64,000 nt of DNA from Sequoia sempervirens. Its lineage: Eukaryota > Streptophyta > Pinopsida > Cupressales > Cupressaceae. The stretch spans positions 152,501,559-152,565,558 of the forward strand of contig VDFB02047230.1 in assembly GCA_007258455.2 (NCBI GenBank). The letters are read 5' to 3'. Of the stretch, positions 44,880-57,368 are shown one piece after another. The notes below the pieces were generated by a model. The model ran no database searches. It was not told the origin of the DNA and was given only the letters and a program-made list of their open reading frames with translations. The translations under genes and the position numbers were made by a program. Each line of letters begins with the position of its first letter. Positions within the stretch are counted from its first letter, which is position 1.

Positions 44880-46210
44880 GTAAGTGCACCAAGATGGTCA
44901 CACTTTTGTGGCCAAAAAAGTGAAAAATGAGACAAAACGCCTTCGCATTATAACGCGAACGCGTTATGCTTTTTAAAAGCAAAAAAAAAAGTGAACATTC
45001 TTCATTTGCTTTTTACTGGTTTTCATTTCCGCCCGCGGCCAAAAACCCTGCACTACGCGCTCGCGTTGTTGAGGAGGTGATTTCTTCACATTTGATCAAC
45101 TTGAGTTCGATTTTCTTCACAAATATGGCACCACGACGACGAAGAGATGCAAGAGGTAAGTTTTGTTTGGTATTTGTAATGATTTTTTTGTTTTAAATTG
45201 ATTTTGTTTGTTTTAGTTTAGAAATGAATGATTTTTTTTTAATTTGTAGGAAATCCTCAACAAGAGGAGGAAAATCCCTCAACCAAATCAACCAAATCAA
45301 CCTCAACAACAAAATCAACCTCCCCACCATTCTCTCAATACCCTCCGGCTTTCAAGAAAATTTGAGGAGTGAAATTGAAAACAATAAAAGAAGTTGAGGA
45401 TCTTATTAGTAGGTTGAGGTGATCAAATTCTTCAACCAGGAAAGGATACATTTAGATTCATTGAAGATTTGTTAAAAATGTGGATGCAATTACCCAACAA
45501 ATATCTGGATGGCAAAATAGGAGGCAAACATCGAGGGCATATTATGCAGATAAATTATCATATAAACAAGTTAAAGATTTAAAGATTACTAAAGGCGATT
45601 TGTGCTCTCTATTCACTAACCCTAGAACAAATCAAAATCTCACCCTCAATGCAAAGAGGTTTCCTATCCATTGGTGCCACCACCTAGAGATTAGGAACCA
45701 TTTTTATGACAGATGGTATATGGTCTTTGATTACCCACCTGCAATAACTGTGAAGTCCCCCAATATTTTCTTAGGAAATTATACTGTGAGTTTGTATTGA
45801 ACCAAATCCTGAATTATTTTGATATGAAGGAGTTTCAGGAGAGGTGGGGGTCAGCAGGATAGGCCTAGTGCACAGCCGGATCCTACACGACCGGGAGATG
45901 ACCTCTCGCTAGGCCAGCTCGTGAGCAGATTGCGATGCCAGTAGTTGCAAAGGAGAGTGCTAATGTAGAGACTTTGCAAGCGATCACATCCTTGACTCGG
46001 AGTGTCATCCACCACACTAGCCCCATTGTACAGCGCAATCCAGGGGAGTCTTCAGGTGGTGGCCTTCGAGGCCATGTGTGTCGATCTTGCGGAGCCACTT
46101 GTTCATATGACCCTACCGGCCCTCAGGAGGGTGCTACACAGGATCCATATACTTCTACGCAGCCTGATCCGTATGCATCTACGGTGATGGAAGGGGTAGG
46201 CTGACATTGC
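44880..46210 (+). pseudogene. Unidentified spliced gene remnant (MAPRRRR...)
   Basis: Upstream sequence (44920-45075) is unusually rich in CpG, with the near-palindrome ATAACGCGAACGCGTTAT. ATG at 45125 opens MAPRRRRDARG; a GTAAGT donor at about 45156 and TTTGTAG acceptor at about 45249 would continue to a Pro/Gln/Ser-rich segment (NPQQEEENPSTKSTKS). Further on lies QQISGWQNRRQTSRAYYADK and HWCHHLEIRNHFYDRWYMVF (45480-45760), then a low-complexity exon-like part to 46204. Stops at 45364, 45419 and others break it. I do not recognise the protein. CpG-rich 5' region and antisense-type layout recall the PMD gene in C, so a transposon passenger is possible. Confidence 0.4.
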
Positions 46211-47430
46211 ATGATGCATATGGTATTGCGGTCGGGTAAAATTGAACATGTTCATTGAATTTAGTTTATTAAAATTTTAATTGTCAAATGCAAGATTAAC
46301 TAATTTAGTTTATTATTTTAATAAAATTGTAGGGTCACAGTGTTGACCGAGGTACCTGATCAATCTACTTATTTTTGCAGTACCCTATCGATGGGGTATG
46401 TAAAGTTAGTAAACAATTATAAATTGATTACATATGTTAATAGCATTTTTTTACAAATGGTATTTTAATATGTGATTTTGGATATTGAACAGGTGTTGTT
46501 GGAGGTTTCAAGGAAACACCTCTGAGTGCGAGTAGATTTGATCAAACTTTCACTGAGGTAATATAGAATAAAGAGAACTTAAAGTTAATGAATTCTAATT
46601 TTAATCTAAATTTGTGTATATATAGTCATAAGAGTATATGGGTTCACTAGGTTATTATTTGAAATCTTTTAAGAATGGTCATACCATGATTGTTTGTCTT
46701 AGAATTCCTACACTAGCAAGCTATATATAATAAAAATTTAACATGGAACTGACAAAGGTAGAGCTACATTCTACTCCATCCTATATAATTTTTGTGATGT
46801 CAACGTAACCAAGAATAAGACGATGGATGTCCTACATGATGTCAATGTAACCAAAAATAAAATTTCTATTCTCGACCCTATCTATCAGCCAAGACTCCTT
46901 CAATATCTCCTAGGCGCTTGGAGATGCTTAAGACTAGGTCAAAATACCCTATATTCTCTTCATTTGTTGCATAGCTCATCAAGTTTCCCTATATGTTCTC
47001 TAACTAATCATGATTGCATGGAAAGAAGTTATAATTACTCATTAAACTCTCAAATATTGGAGCCTCCTCAAACTTTCCCATAGGGCGTGGAAAATGCTTA
47101 GAAATGATTAAATTCCCTAATAGGGTGTGGGAGATCTTTTAGGAAAACATTTGACACTAATTTGATCCATTGAATTCTTCTTCATTCTTATATATTCCTC
47201 AAATATACCTTGCAATACCCCTATCATACCTAAATCTACTACATTCATGTCCTTGTTAGCTAGCATGTAGGTGATATAGTATGGTCCATGAATTTTTATG
47301 TCTTCTTTTTTCATTTTTCTATATAGTCCTCTTTTATCTCACTACTACGTCCTCACATAAAAAGAAAAGAAAAACATTACTTCTTTTTCTCATCTAAGGC
47401 CCCTAAGGTTTAAACCCCTTAGATGCAAGG
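46211..47430. other. Non-coding sequence, no gene recognised
   Basis: AT-rich; short frames only. Two near copies of GATGTCAA(C/T)GTAACCAA occur at about 46798 and 46838. Confidence 0.4.
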
Positions 47431-48715
47431 ATTCAAAGCACATCAACCATGTGGTACAAATGACTAAATCCCAAAGATGATCTGTAGCAATGAAAGAGTT
47501 TGGAAAGGTAGAGAGAGCTACACTGGTGACTCAAGAGAAACTTCACTTTCAAAAACAAAAGCCAATTAGGGCTAGGACATGTGGATGGGGGCAACATTTG
47601 GTGGAAGAGGAAGAAAAAGATGACTAGAACTCTGGAGGCCCACCATACTAGATTTTGATATTCAACCATGAGAGCAAAGAGAGAGTTGATATCATGTATC
47701 AAAACATTAAGCATGCATTCTTCCAGTAATGGATAAGGAGATGATTACTTTTCTTCATTTTCATTTGCATAGCATATCGGCATTAGAACCATGAAGACCA
47801 AGGATGTCTGAGTTTATGTGGAGGTAAATGGATGTGGTCCAAACTTTGGGAGGGAATTAAGAAGGTCAATGTATGATCTTGATGAATGATAGAAGGGGGG
47901 TTGGTCAGACAAACCAGGGGCACCTAGTCATGAGTAGGGACCTATAGGTTAGATTGGTGAAGCAAAGCACCAAGGAGGTCTTACAAGGAAAGGCCTAGAG
48001 TAGGTACATACAAGGAAAGGCTCCTGCCTGCCTGCTCCTCTTCCTCTATTTGAACCTCCTTGAGGTCCTCAACCCCGGTTATGTCCACCTCTTGTAGATG
48101 TTTCACCTCCATGCTCTATGAGTTTTGACTCTCCTTGGTTTCTTTGGTCATTGCCTCTACCTTGGTAGCCACCATGCTATCCTCTTTGATCTCTTCCTTT
48201 GCCTTTTCCCTTAGAAGTCTGATCTTGCTTCCTCTTACTCCTCTCTTCAATCTTTAATGCCAATTGATAACATTGGTGCACTATTTTAGGGCTTAAGAGA
48301 ACCATCTCCTCTTGAATGTTCCACTTGAAACCATTGAGATACCTTGCCACCTTGATACTTTCATCCTCTGTGACATTGGACCTCATGCAAAGTCTTTGAA
48401 ACTCCTCAGTATAGGAACTCATCTCCTGATCTCTTTGCCTCAAACTCTGTCTCCTCTTATGCAACTGAATTTCATAGTCTTTAGGTAGGTATGCTTCTTT
48501 CACCTTGGCAACCATTCCCTTCCAAGCAGAGATAGGTTGCTTGCCTTCCTTCTCCCTCTCTGTCTAAATGAATTTCCATGAAGTTAAGGTAGAACCTCTT
48601 AGTCTTGATTTAGCCACCTTTACCTTCTGTGCTTCAGTGACTCCATCACACTCAAAATGGTTTTCCATTCCCTCTATCCAATCCATAACTAAATCAACCT
48701 CCATCTTTCCACTAA
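47430..48715 (-). pseudogene. gag: Ty3/gypsy gag and start of pol, cut by the gap
   Basis: Minus strand. From the gap: LVMDWIEGMENHFECDGVT and KVKVAKSRLRGSTLTSWKF, then after a stop KVKEAYLPKDYEIQLHKRRQ, SYTEEFQRLCMRSNVTED, ARYLNGFKWNIQEEM: the retrotransposon gag domain (PF03732 type). A basic KGKGKGRDQRG tail follows with a TAG stop near 48176, then fragments down to about 47433 including LIHDINSLFALMVEYQ that may be degraded protease. The 5' end and LTR are lost in the gap. The family could be a chromovirus, as at 63480-64000. Confidence 0.75.
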
Positions 48716-48815
48716 NNNNNNNNNNNNNNNNNNNNNNNNNNNNNNNNNNNNNNNNNNNNNNNNNNNNNNNNNNNNNNNNNNNNNNNNNNNNNNNNNNNNN
48801 NNNNNNNNNNNNNNN
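48716..48815. other. Assembly gap of 100 N
   Basis: Exactly 100 N, the usual placeholder for a gap of unknown size. The sequence following it is the start of the second copy of the duplicated segment. Confidence 0.99.
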
Positions 48816-48948
48816 GATACATATTCCCAATTTTTCTTTTTCCAACTACAATAATAGTAAAGTATCTCACAACCATCATCCTGAAACACCACATTGTAAC
48901 CATTTTCACACATCTATCCAACACCTCGAAGATTATGATATAAACCCT

Positions 48949-49218
48949 TCACATATTAAATATTGTCAGTGTTATATGTTTCCCATCAATGGTAATAGAA
49001 CCAATTCCAACAATCTGTGTTGTTTTATCATCTCCAAATCTAATAGAACCTCCATCATATTTCTCAAGCTTCAAAAACTTCCTTTTATCATCGGTCATAT
49101 GATTAGAACATCCACTATCAATCAACCATTCATCTCTATTTCTTTTAAAAAATAATGCAGCTTCAGTGCAAATGTTAGAGATATCAAATTTTGGTTCACC
49201 TTTTTCCACTAAAAACAA
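48949..49218 (-). pseudogene. pol: Element B protease, duplicate copy
   Basis: Same 89 codons as 39247-39516, with the DSG active site. Probably the same locus assembled twice. Confidence 0.8.
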
Positions 49219-49232
49219 ACAATCCTCATGAT

Positions 49233-50107
49233 CTAATTCACCATCTGAAATGTCAGCATTCCCATTGACATAATATGCCTTTTTATTGATCTTTTAAAAA
49301 ATTTCCTTGTTCCTTTTTTTGAAGACTTAGTTGCTATATGATCAATCTTTCCACATCTAAAACATTTAAAAGGTAACATACCTTTGTACTTTTCAGTACC
49401 TCTCTTCATTTTCCTTGTGCAGTTTGCTTCAAACTCTTCTAAACTTTCATCATCTAGATCCTCTTCTATTTTTGTGGCTTTGAAGGTTGTTTCAGTTTTT
49501 TCGTTTTCTTTTCCAAATTTCCTCATCTCAAATGTAGTTAAAGTGCCAAATAGTTTCTCTCTAGTGAATTTCTTCAGATCATAAACTTTCTCAATAGCTG
49601 AGATCTTATCAATGTAACTCTCTAGTAAGGTGATCAAAATATTTTCCATTACATCTTCATCTATTAGGGTGCCTCCTTGATTTTTGACTTCATTTACTAC
49701 ACTATCAACTCTTTGAAAGTAGCTTACTATATCCTCACTTTCTTCCATCATCAGGTTTCATATCTGTCCTTAGTTGTCAACTTCTTTGACAATTTGACTC
49801 TATCATTTCCTTCATAGTTTTCTTTCAACTTTTCCCAAACTTCATAAGCGGTGCCCAATGAGATAAACTTTGTTAACTTAGTTTTAGAAAAACCACTAAA
49901 GAAATTGCATACCTTTCCTTTTCATTCTCTTCATAGGCTGAAATCTCATCCACAGAACTAGGGCCAGCTCCTACTTCAACATATTTTTTCTCAATAGCTT
50001 TCCAAGCCTTGTACCCCAGAGAGATCAGATAACCTCTCATATGCACTTTCTAGAAACTGTAGTCAGATCCATCAAACACTAGAATTTTCATTTTGTGCAC
50101 CATCGGA
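49233..50107 (-). pseudogene. gag: Element B gag, duplicate copy
   Basis: Same as 39531-40405 including the TAG at the Trp position and the Cys-to-Ser change in the zinc knuckle. Shared defects of this kind exclude independent copies of the family. Confidence 0.85.
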
Positions 50108-50160
50108 TCCACCCCAAGTGGTTAAGCTTTTCTTTGAGGAACCAAAGCTCTGATACCAAT

Positions 50161-51168
50161 TGTTGAACAGTCCAAATAACTGAGAGGGGGGGTGAATTAG
50201 TTATTATAAACTAATTTTCTTGACTTTAATTAACCCAAATCAAACTTAAATCAATTAGATATTAATCAACATGAAAGAACAAAACAACACCATGCACAAT
50301 GAACACCATTATTTATGTGAAATCCCAAGAAGGAAAAAACCACGAAGAATAATAATTCCCAATTATAAAACACCGATTAAGGTGACACTGGTTAAGGTGA
50401 TTTTTACAAGGGCTCACTGCCAAGTTGCTCACTACAGGGTGGCTCACTTCTAGTTGGGATCACTGCCTATTATAGCCAAATATACAAAAAGGGTCACTGC
50501 CAAAAGAGAAAGGCTCACTACCTACATAAAATGGATCATTGCCAACATAAGAATGGTGAAAGGTAATCCACCACTGAAAGAATTGACACCAGAAACACCA
50601 GGTAGAATCTCACTATCTATTGCCTCCAATCATACACTTTTTCACTCTTCCCAATGTTTGGATATTCAGATTTGTATTCACCACACTTTCTTTCCTCAAA
50701 CAAAATCAACTCTTACTTATATCATTCCATGCTTCCATAATCTCTCAAGTCAACCAAACACAATTTCATGATCTTCCTTGTCAGCCAAATACAATTTGAA
50801 ATAGGTCACCACAAAAACATTCTCATGGTGGAAGGAATGAAACATGGACCAAACATGCCTCTTCACTCAAATCAATACACTACATGATATCTGGAACCAA
50901 AGAGTAAGATATATAATTAAAACCATGTGCTGAAGCACGTTAAAAAAATTCTAGATTGATCTAGACCCAAAATAATGTATCCTAGTGTGTTACAAGAGGA
51001 ATGGGACCAAGAAAAATACAACCAAAAAATAGATCTTTACAACATGATATCCAAAATCAAGCCAAATTTGGATCACCAAGGCACCAAAATAAAACTTTGG
51101 TCAAACAATCAAGATATGTCGACATCAATGACAACAAGCAATCAACATCATCTCAACATATTCCAACA
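50161..51168 (-). repeat. 5' LTR of element B, duplicate copy
   Basis: Same as 40459-41466, with the same ATTAT (51169-51173) behind it. Confidence 0.9.
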
Positions 51169-54100
51169 ATTATTACAAGTATCACAATCCTCTGTGTATT
51201 CAAAGAAGGGGTATTGTTACATGTATCACAACCCTTAATGTATTAAAAGAAGATAGGTCTAAATCATTAGATTTAGATAGCACATGAGATTAGAAATAAT
51301 GTGTTCACAAGAAATATAAACTAGATCCAATATTGAATCACATGATGAAGCATAATAAATATCAATAGGTACAACATGGATCAAAGAGTCATTAATCAAA
51401 TCATAAGAAAATAAATAACATGCACTACTGTGAAAAGATATATCACTGTAGTGGTAGGGGTAATACTGTCATCATATAGTGCATCATTGGGATAATCACC
51501 ATAGATAATTAGACCCAAAGAATCTTCAAAAGGCTCATCAATAGTATGACAAAAAATACATTATGAGATCCATAAGGAAAGATCTATCTAGGAATAAAGA
51601 CATGGATAGTAGAGGTTTTGGATGTTAGAGAGAAACTACAATGAGATGTAAGAGAAATGTGTTTTCTAAGTATAACATCACATGATGTATCATAAAAAAG
51701 TAGGGTTAGGTCCTCCTCATCATTTACCATACAAGATATAGAATTCATTATGAATCATGTAAAAAAATGAATAAAAAAATCCTCTAAAATCGATGGAAAG
51801 GTGTTAATAAGTTCTATGAAAGATGAAAAAGATAATATGAATTAATGTATGCATAAAGCACTTGGGAAAAATTATAGATTTTTGTGGTTATAAGGAAATA
51901 ACGCCTTCAAAGGTTCATGGGTAAGATGTAAGAAATTGTAAAAACACATTAAAAACTTCAATATATGAATAGACATAGACCAAACTTATTTACCCTATGA
52001 TAAAAATACATTATAATGCACTCCTATTTTATCTTTCAAAGTCATTTAAAAATGATGTCACAATACATACCTACACTAACCTTTGAATTCATTTTCTTAA
52101 AAAATTTGAATAAAACTAGATCAATAAATATTAAAAGAAGCACAAAAGAAGTTGAGTCCAAAATTAGGTGAAGTGAAGCATATGTTTGCAAATTTCATTG
52201 TACAAGTTTGTAGGTGCAAGAATGATTCAAAATTGTGGGCCCTTGTTTGTGTACATCATAACCTAATAACCCTATTTCTCAACCATATTCAAATGAAAAA
52301 TACTAAAAAATAACTTCGAATGCACCCATGAAAAGAGTGGCATAATCAATTATAAGTTGAAGATCAATGTACCTTCAAAAATAACTCTTATTTTGTTAAA
52401 TTAAGTCATTTTTTTAATTTTCTCAAATATCCTTGAATTAAAAAAAAGTATTTATATGAAAGTTTTATGCCGGATAGATTTCAGCTAATAGACTTTCAAC
52501 CAAATATGTTTTAGCCGAAAGAGTTTTGGTTGAAATAATTTTTCCTGGAATCTACTTGATAGAAAACGGTTTGACCAAAATTGTCTAGTTGGAATCCTAC
52601 TTGGCAACCAACTTAGCCTTTTTCAGAGTTTTCTAAAAATTTCAACTTCAACTAAGTATTTATTCAGTTAAAATGATTTAGAAAATAAAATAAAAATACC
52701 CATTTGTAGAGCTCAGTGTGGTGAATCCAAATATGTAATTTTTTTATATTTTGATTATTTTTAATATATATATATATAATAATGCAAGTAGGTTGTTAAA
52801 GTTAAAAAAAAGAGGTTCATTAGAAATTAAAAAAACAATAGCAAAAAATATTAAAAAGAATGAAAAATATATGGTGCAGTAGAGGAGAGAATCCTCTTCA
52901 AAAGGGTATAATTTTTTTTTTTTAAATGATTTAAAAAGTAGACAATAGTTGACATCAAATGAAAACTATCAAATTCTAGCAAGTTTGACTTTAAAACGTT
53001 ATTACGAGAGAAATATACACCAAAATTTGATTTTATTTCCATGCACCAGATATTGAAGTTACCTATTTGGAGAAAAAAAATTAGGGGAAAATGAAGCTTT
53101 TTTCAATTTATTTCTTGATGTCAACTAAACATCACTTTTTCCTAAAAAAATTCAACATTCCAAATTTTTTTCTTAAATTGATTAAAAAAATAATGAAAAC
53201 AAGTTTTAAAAATCTAAAAAATTACATGAATAAACTTCATCAGGATTTCTACATTTCATTAGTTGACATCATTTTGAAATTCAAAACATAAAGACCAATT
53301 TTATATGATGAAAGTTCAGAATTTTTTTTGTGTTAGTTTATTCCTTTATAAATTGTGACATAGGTTTGTACTTTTACCCACATATAAATAATTTTTTACC
53401 ATTTAAAATCCTAGTGAAATGGTTGAGAAATTAAGCATACTTAAAAGAAGTCAAATGCAAAATTAGTAGAGTTTGCAACACTTACTATCAGTTAAGATTC
53501 ATGTTAGCAATGCATCAAGTTTATATGTGAGTTTGTTCATGTTTTATGTTCATTTGTTTTATGAGTACTAACACCTACAAGACCTTCAACCAATCATCCA
53601 TTTCTCCTTGTATGAGATTATTACAATTACTTTAGTCCATCAAGGAAAGTAGATATGAGTGGTAAGTTGTAGCACTTGTCAATTTATTATTCATTTTTAT
53701 CCATTTGCCTCTACTCAATCAAGGGTAAGCACTCTTTGCATCATCATATCCATTGTGGAGGTGGAAACACCAAAATAGAGTTTGACTTAGACAAGCCCCT
53801 ATTCGACACAACCCTTTCTCTCCTCTCTTGTGTGTAGGTGACAGATCTAAAGTGGATTGGGGAAAGGATTAAAGACCTAGTTGCAAGATCAAGCATTTAA
53901 GCCCAATATGACAACAAAGTAGGGAAAGAGGAATTAATCATCAACAAACAAAGTTTCAAAGCTAAGTCCAAAAGGGAAGAACCTACAAACAATGACCATT
54001 TGAGATCTAATTTCTAATTGCTAAGATCTAAACTTCTAGGTCTAGGGCACTAGCACCCATATCCAATCAATTTGAGCCTAGATTCATATGTCAAGTTCTT

Positions 54101-54581
54101 TTATCTCTACACTTTGTTGTTTTGTAACTTGTTTTCACGTTTTAGTTTTGTATTTCTCTTTGTATTTGGAATAGTTTATTGTAACTTAATAGTTGACCTA
54201 GGTACACATTTTTATCATCAAATCTTGTTAATTCATAATCAATCACTCAACCCCCACAAAAGAACTAAAACCTTGATCTGCCATTCTGACATTCTTCTAT
54301 AGAGGTTAGTAGCCACATGGGTATTTGTAATCATTTTTTGTTCCTTTCTAATGTGATGTAGGATAAAGTGTGATTTAGATCCTAGATCCTTTTTTCTTAC
54401 ATCGCAAGATGATACAAAACTATGGCTATCAATATGATGTTCGATATGATGAAGTGAGGGTAGTGCTAGATATGAAGTTGAAATGTGTCATATCCTAAAG
54501 GCTCAAACAAGGGAGGTATATTAAGGGTCACAAGGACAATACTACATGAATTCATTTAGGGTTCATCTCATCTATATCTAG

Positions 54582-55019
54582 AGAATGTAGGGTGTAAAAT
54601 ATAGGAGTGGAAGAGATATAAGCTAAGGAGAGAGAGAGGTGAGGGTTGAGAAGAAAGTTTCAAATCAAGAGGTGAATGAGGAGGATGGAGATTCTCAAGA
54701 TTAAGATCGAATAGGGAAACACAATCTCAATTTCCAACACATCAATGAAAATTGTGATCTTTCACAAGATGGTTATGTCTATTGTGAGATAGAGAATTGA
54801 TTGGGGAAATAGTGGGTCTACTAGTGTGGGTTAATTTCCTTACTCTATCAAAGGGAAACCATAAGTGCATGAGGATGAGGATGTGTCATGGGTCGGTTTC
54901 TTTACTATTGAAGAGGAAAGGTAGGGAATGAAATTATTTGTTGGAAAGTGAGATATTAAACTTGTGGAGTTTTATGTAGTATGGGTGGTTTTCCTTCAAT
55001 AATCAAAGATACGGGGGTA
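54582..55019. other. Non-coding sequence, no gene recognised
   Basis: Purine-rich (GGAGAGAGAGAGG near 54630). Immediately precedes element E. Confidence 0.4.
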
Positions 55020-55024
55020 GGAAC
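55020..55024. repeat. TSD of element E, left copy
   Basis: GGAAC, identical to 60207-60211. Confidence 0.85.
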
Positions 55025-55911
55025 TGATGAAATAAGGGATACTCTCCCTTTTAAATCTAAAACTCATAACACAACTAAAATTTGCACAACATATGAAAGA
55101 AGGAAATTAATATATTTATTGCAACAAACATGAAATAGAATTATAATATGTTGAAGCTCACAAGCTTCCCTTACAACATGGGATTTTGATTACAAAAATA
55201 TACAACAATGGAGTATTCAATCCTATAGTAAATCCAACAACATCTAGTTATGTAAACCTGCAACTCTTCCAAAGCCCCTTCTCCAAATGAGCAACATCAA
55301 TATATAGAAATTGTGTGAGAAGAAACCACTATTGGTTTCTCAAAACAACCTCCACTAAACCACCAAGAAAACTCATCACTTTCTAACTATCAGTGCCCTA
55401 TCAAATTTTTAGAAATTCTTGAAACAATTTATAGGTTTGGTGCACCTCATTTTCAGCTTTCCAAATCATTTTGAAATTCTTAATTTCATTACTGTATGAG
55501 AAGGTTATGGCCATTTTACTGAGACTGGGTCTCATAATTACAACCTAGACATGCAACAACATGCAAAGCTTGTGGCCAACATGCAAATACATGCAAGCAA
55601 CACACAATATTCTTTCAAAACCCATTTTATGAAATTTTATGACACATTTACATGCAAACAAGACTTTTTCACCTTCTCCAAAAGTGGACACCCAAAAGGC
55701 ATATTCCCCTCTAAGATGCTTTCAGTGTTTTACCAAGCCTTATTTCCCATCTAATTTATATTTACAATTTAACACCAAGGTAATTTACATTGTTGAAAAT
55801 TAAAATAGTATTCTCCTAACCCCTAAGTCCTTATTAAAAATAAACAAAAATGAAAAGAGAAATATTTTTGGTGATGCAAGATTGCTAGTACCCCTAGATG
55901 CTCCTACATCA
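55025..55911 (-). repeat. 3' LTR of element E
   Basis: TGATGAAATAAGGG...CTCCTACATCA on the plus strand. Confidence 0.9.
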
Positions 55912-55947
55912 GACATTTGGGGTAGGAAATATTTTGTGAATATGGAT

Positions 55948-56376
55948 TCAAAAAATGGAGTTGAGTGGTAGTACCACCCTTTCGGATTGCAAGCAATCCT
56001 TAGCGAACTCCATCACTAAAATTGGTACCTTTGATTTATTCTTCTTTCTCCTCTTCCAACACTTAGCTAGAACAAACAACCTCTTTCTCTGATAACTTTG
56101 CACTCTATTCTTCTCTCCTCTCATGGACTTGTATCCACTATGTACCATCCTCCAAATAATCTCTCTTCTCCTCTCCTTTTTTTGTGGGTTTTGACCCACT
56201 ACAAACCAACCACCTCCACCAATCTCTCTTTTAGCTTCCTCCATAGCCACTACCTGCAAGTGTACATCTATATAGCACTTTAGATCCTCACAATCCTTTT
56301 TCTTTTCTAACTCTTTTCTTATCTCACAATGCAAATTTTTTACAAATTCAACATTATAAAACTCATAAAAAATCAA
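55948..56376 (-). CDS. Short basic protein of element E (142 codons)
   Basis: Open frame MIFYEFYNVEFVKNLHCEIR..., rich in Lys/Arg/Glu with RKELEKKKDCEDLKC near residue 20 and KRRKKNKSK near residue 112. No domain recognised. It ends about 40 bp before the 3' LTR and covers most of the internal region. Together with the frame at 56444-56653 it might be one original frame broken by a stop and shift. It could be a captured host fragment or chance; comparison with other copies of E would decide. Confidence 0.35.
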   Translation of the reverse strand: MIFYEFYNVEFVKNLHCEIRKELEKKKDCEDLKCYIDVHLQVVAMEEAKREIGGGGWFVVGQNPQKKERRREIIWRMVHSGYKSMRGEKNRVQSYQRKRLFVLAKCWKRRKKNKSKVPILVMEFAKDCLQSERVVLPLNSIF

Positions 56377-56443
56377 ATTTTACCTCGATGACTTTTTTTG
56401 TCACATCTTCTTCCTCATTGTTGAATGCTACTGTCTCTATTTT

Positions 56444-56653
56444 TTAATTGAATAGCTTCTCTATCTTTGTGATCTCTTCCTCAAGAAACTGTTGGTCTTC
56501 ATCAAGGTCCTCATCAAACACTGGATACCCATACATCACTACATACTTTATTTTAACTGCAACATCCTCAATTGCTGCAATTTGGTTTTCCCTTTGTTCA
56601 ATGTCCTCCATTTCACTAAAATCTTTTGTTGATACTGCAACCTCAATTTCCAC
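56444..56653 (-). CDS. Short acidic frame of element E (69 codons)
   Basis: MEIEVAVSTKDFSEMEDIEQ..., acidic with DEDLDEDQQFLEEEITKIEK, coiled-coil-like. About 140 bp downstream of the primer site, where gag would start. After its stop the same reading continues for some 20 codons (KIETVAFNNEEEDVTKK). No family recognised. Confidence 0.35.
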   Translation of the reverse strand: MEIEVAVSTKDFSEMEDIEQRENQIAAIEDVAVKIKYVVMYGYPVFDEDLDEDQQFLEEEITKIEKLFN

Positions 56654-56792
56654 ACACTCTCAAACTTCAATCTCTCAAGTATAGACTGCCTCACATTCGG
56701 CGATTAGTCTACACACCACACACACTCCACCCCTACATCTTGGTGCAAACTACCTCACTTCGACGCTTCTTCCTGAACACTCAAGAACTCTA

Positions 56793-56804
56793 GCTCTGAT
56801 ACCA
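56793..56804 (-). other. Primer-binding site of element E
   Basis: Minus strand TGGTATCAGAGC, 12 of 12 for initiator Met tRNA, one base from the LTR. Confidence 0.9.
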
Positions 56805-56805
56805 C

Positions 56806-57368
56806 TAATGAAATAAGGGATACTCTCCCTTTCCAATCTTAAACTCATAACACAACTCTTATTTGTACAACATATGCAAAAAGGAAAACAATATATTTAT
56901 TGCAACAAACGTGAAATGGAATTATAATATGTTGAAGCTCATAAGCTTCCCTTACAACATGGGCTTTTGATTACAAAAATCTGCAACAATGCAGTCTTCA
57001 ATCCTATGTTGAATCCAACAACATTTGGTTATGTAAACCTACAACTCCTCCAAATCCCATTTTTCAAATGAGTAGCATCAATATATAGAAATTGTGTGAG
57101 AAGAAACCACTATTGGTTTCTCTAAACAACCTTCACTAAACCACCAAGAAAACCTGTCACTTTCTACCTATCAATGATCTATCATTTGTTAAAAATTCCT
57201 CAAATGGTTTCTAGGTTTGGTGTGCCTCTTTTCTCAGCTTTCCGAATCATTTTAAAATTCTTAATTTTGTTACCATATGAGAAAGTTATGACTATTTTAC
57301 TGAGACTGCGTCTCATAATTATGACCCAAACATGCAACATGTAGAGCTTGTACCCAACATGCAAATAC
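56806..57368 (-). repeat. 5' LTR of element E, first part
   Basis: Matches 55025-55580; cut at AATAC by element F. Its last five bases are the left TSD of F. Confidence 0.88.

Larger units (their letters stand above)
48816..54581. repeat. Second copy of the 5766-bp duplicated segment
   Basis: Same as 39114-44879. It holds the 5' part of element B (protease 48949-49218, gag 49233-50107, primer site 50147-50158, 5' LTR 50161-51168, flank) and the same non-coding sequence to CTATATCTAG. After 54581 the sequence differs from that after 44879. Confidence 0.95.

Noticed and set aside
44870..44890. CTAG/GTAAGT at the branch point looks like a splice donor
   Set aside because: No exon is visible upstream; the point is explained by the divergence of the two copies.
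48568..49155. 195-codon plus frame running through the gap
   Set aside because: Its middle is N; both sides are antisense to real gypsy gag and copia protease sequence.
39114..54581. True recent segmental duplication as the first interpretation
   Set aside because: Possible, but the start exactly at a 100-N gap and absence of any difference in 5.8 kb favour an assembly cause; kept as an alternative in the findings.
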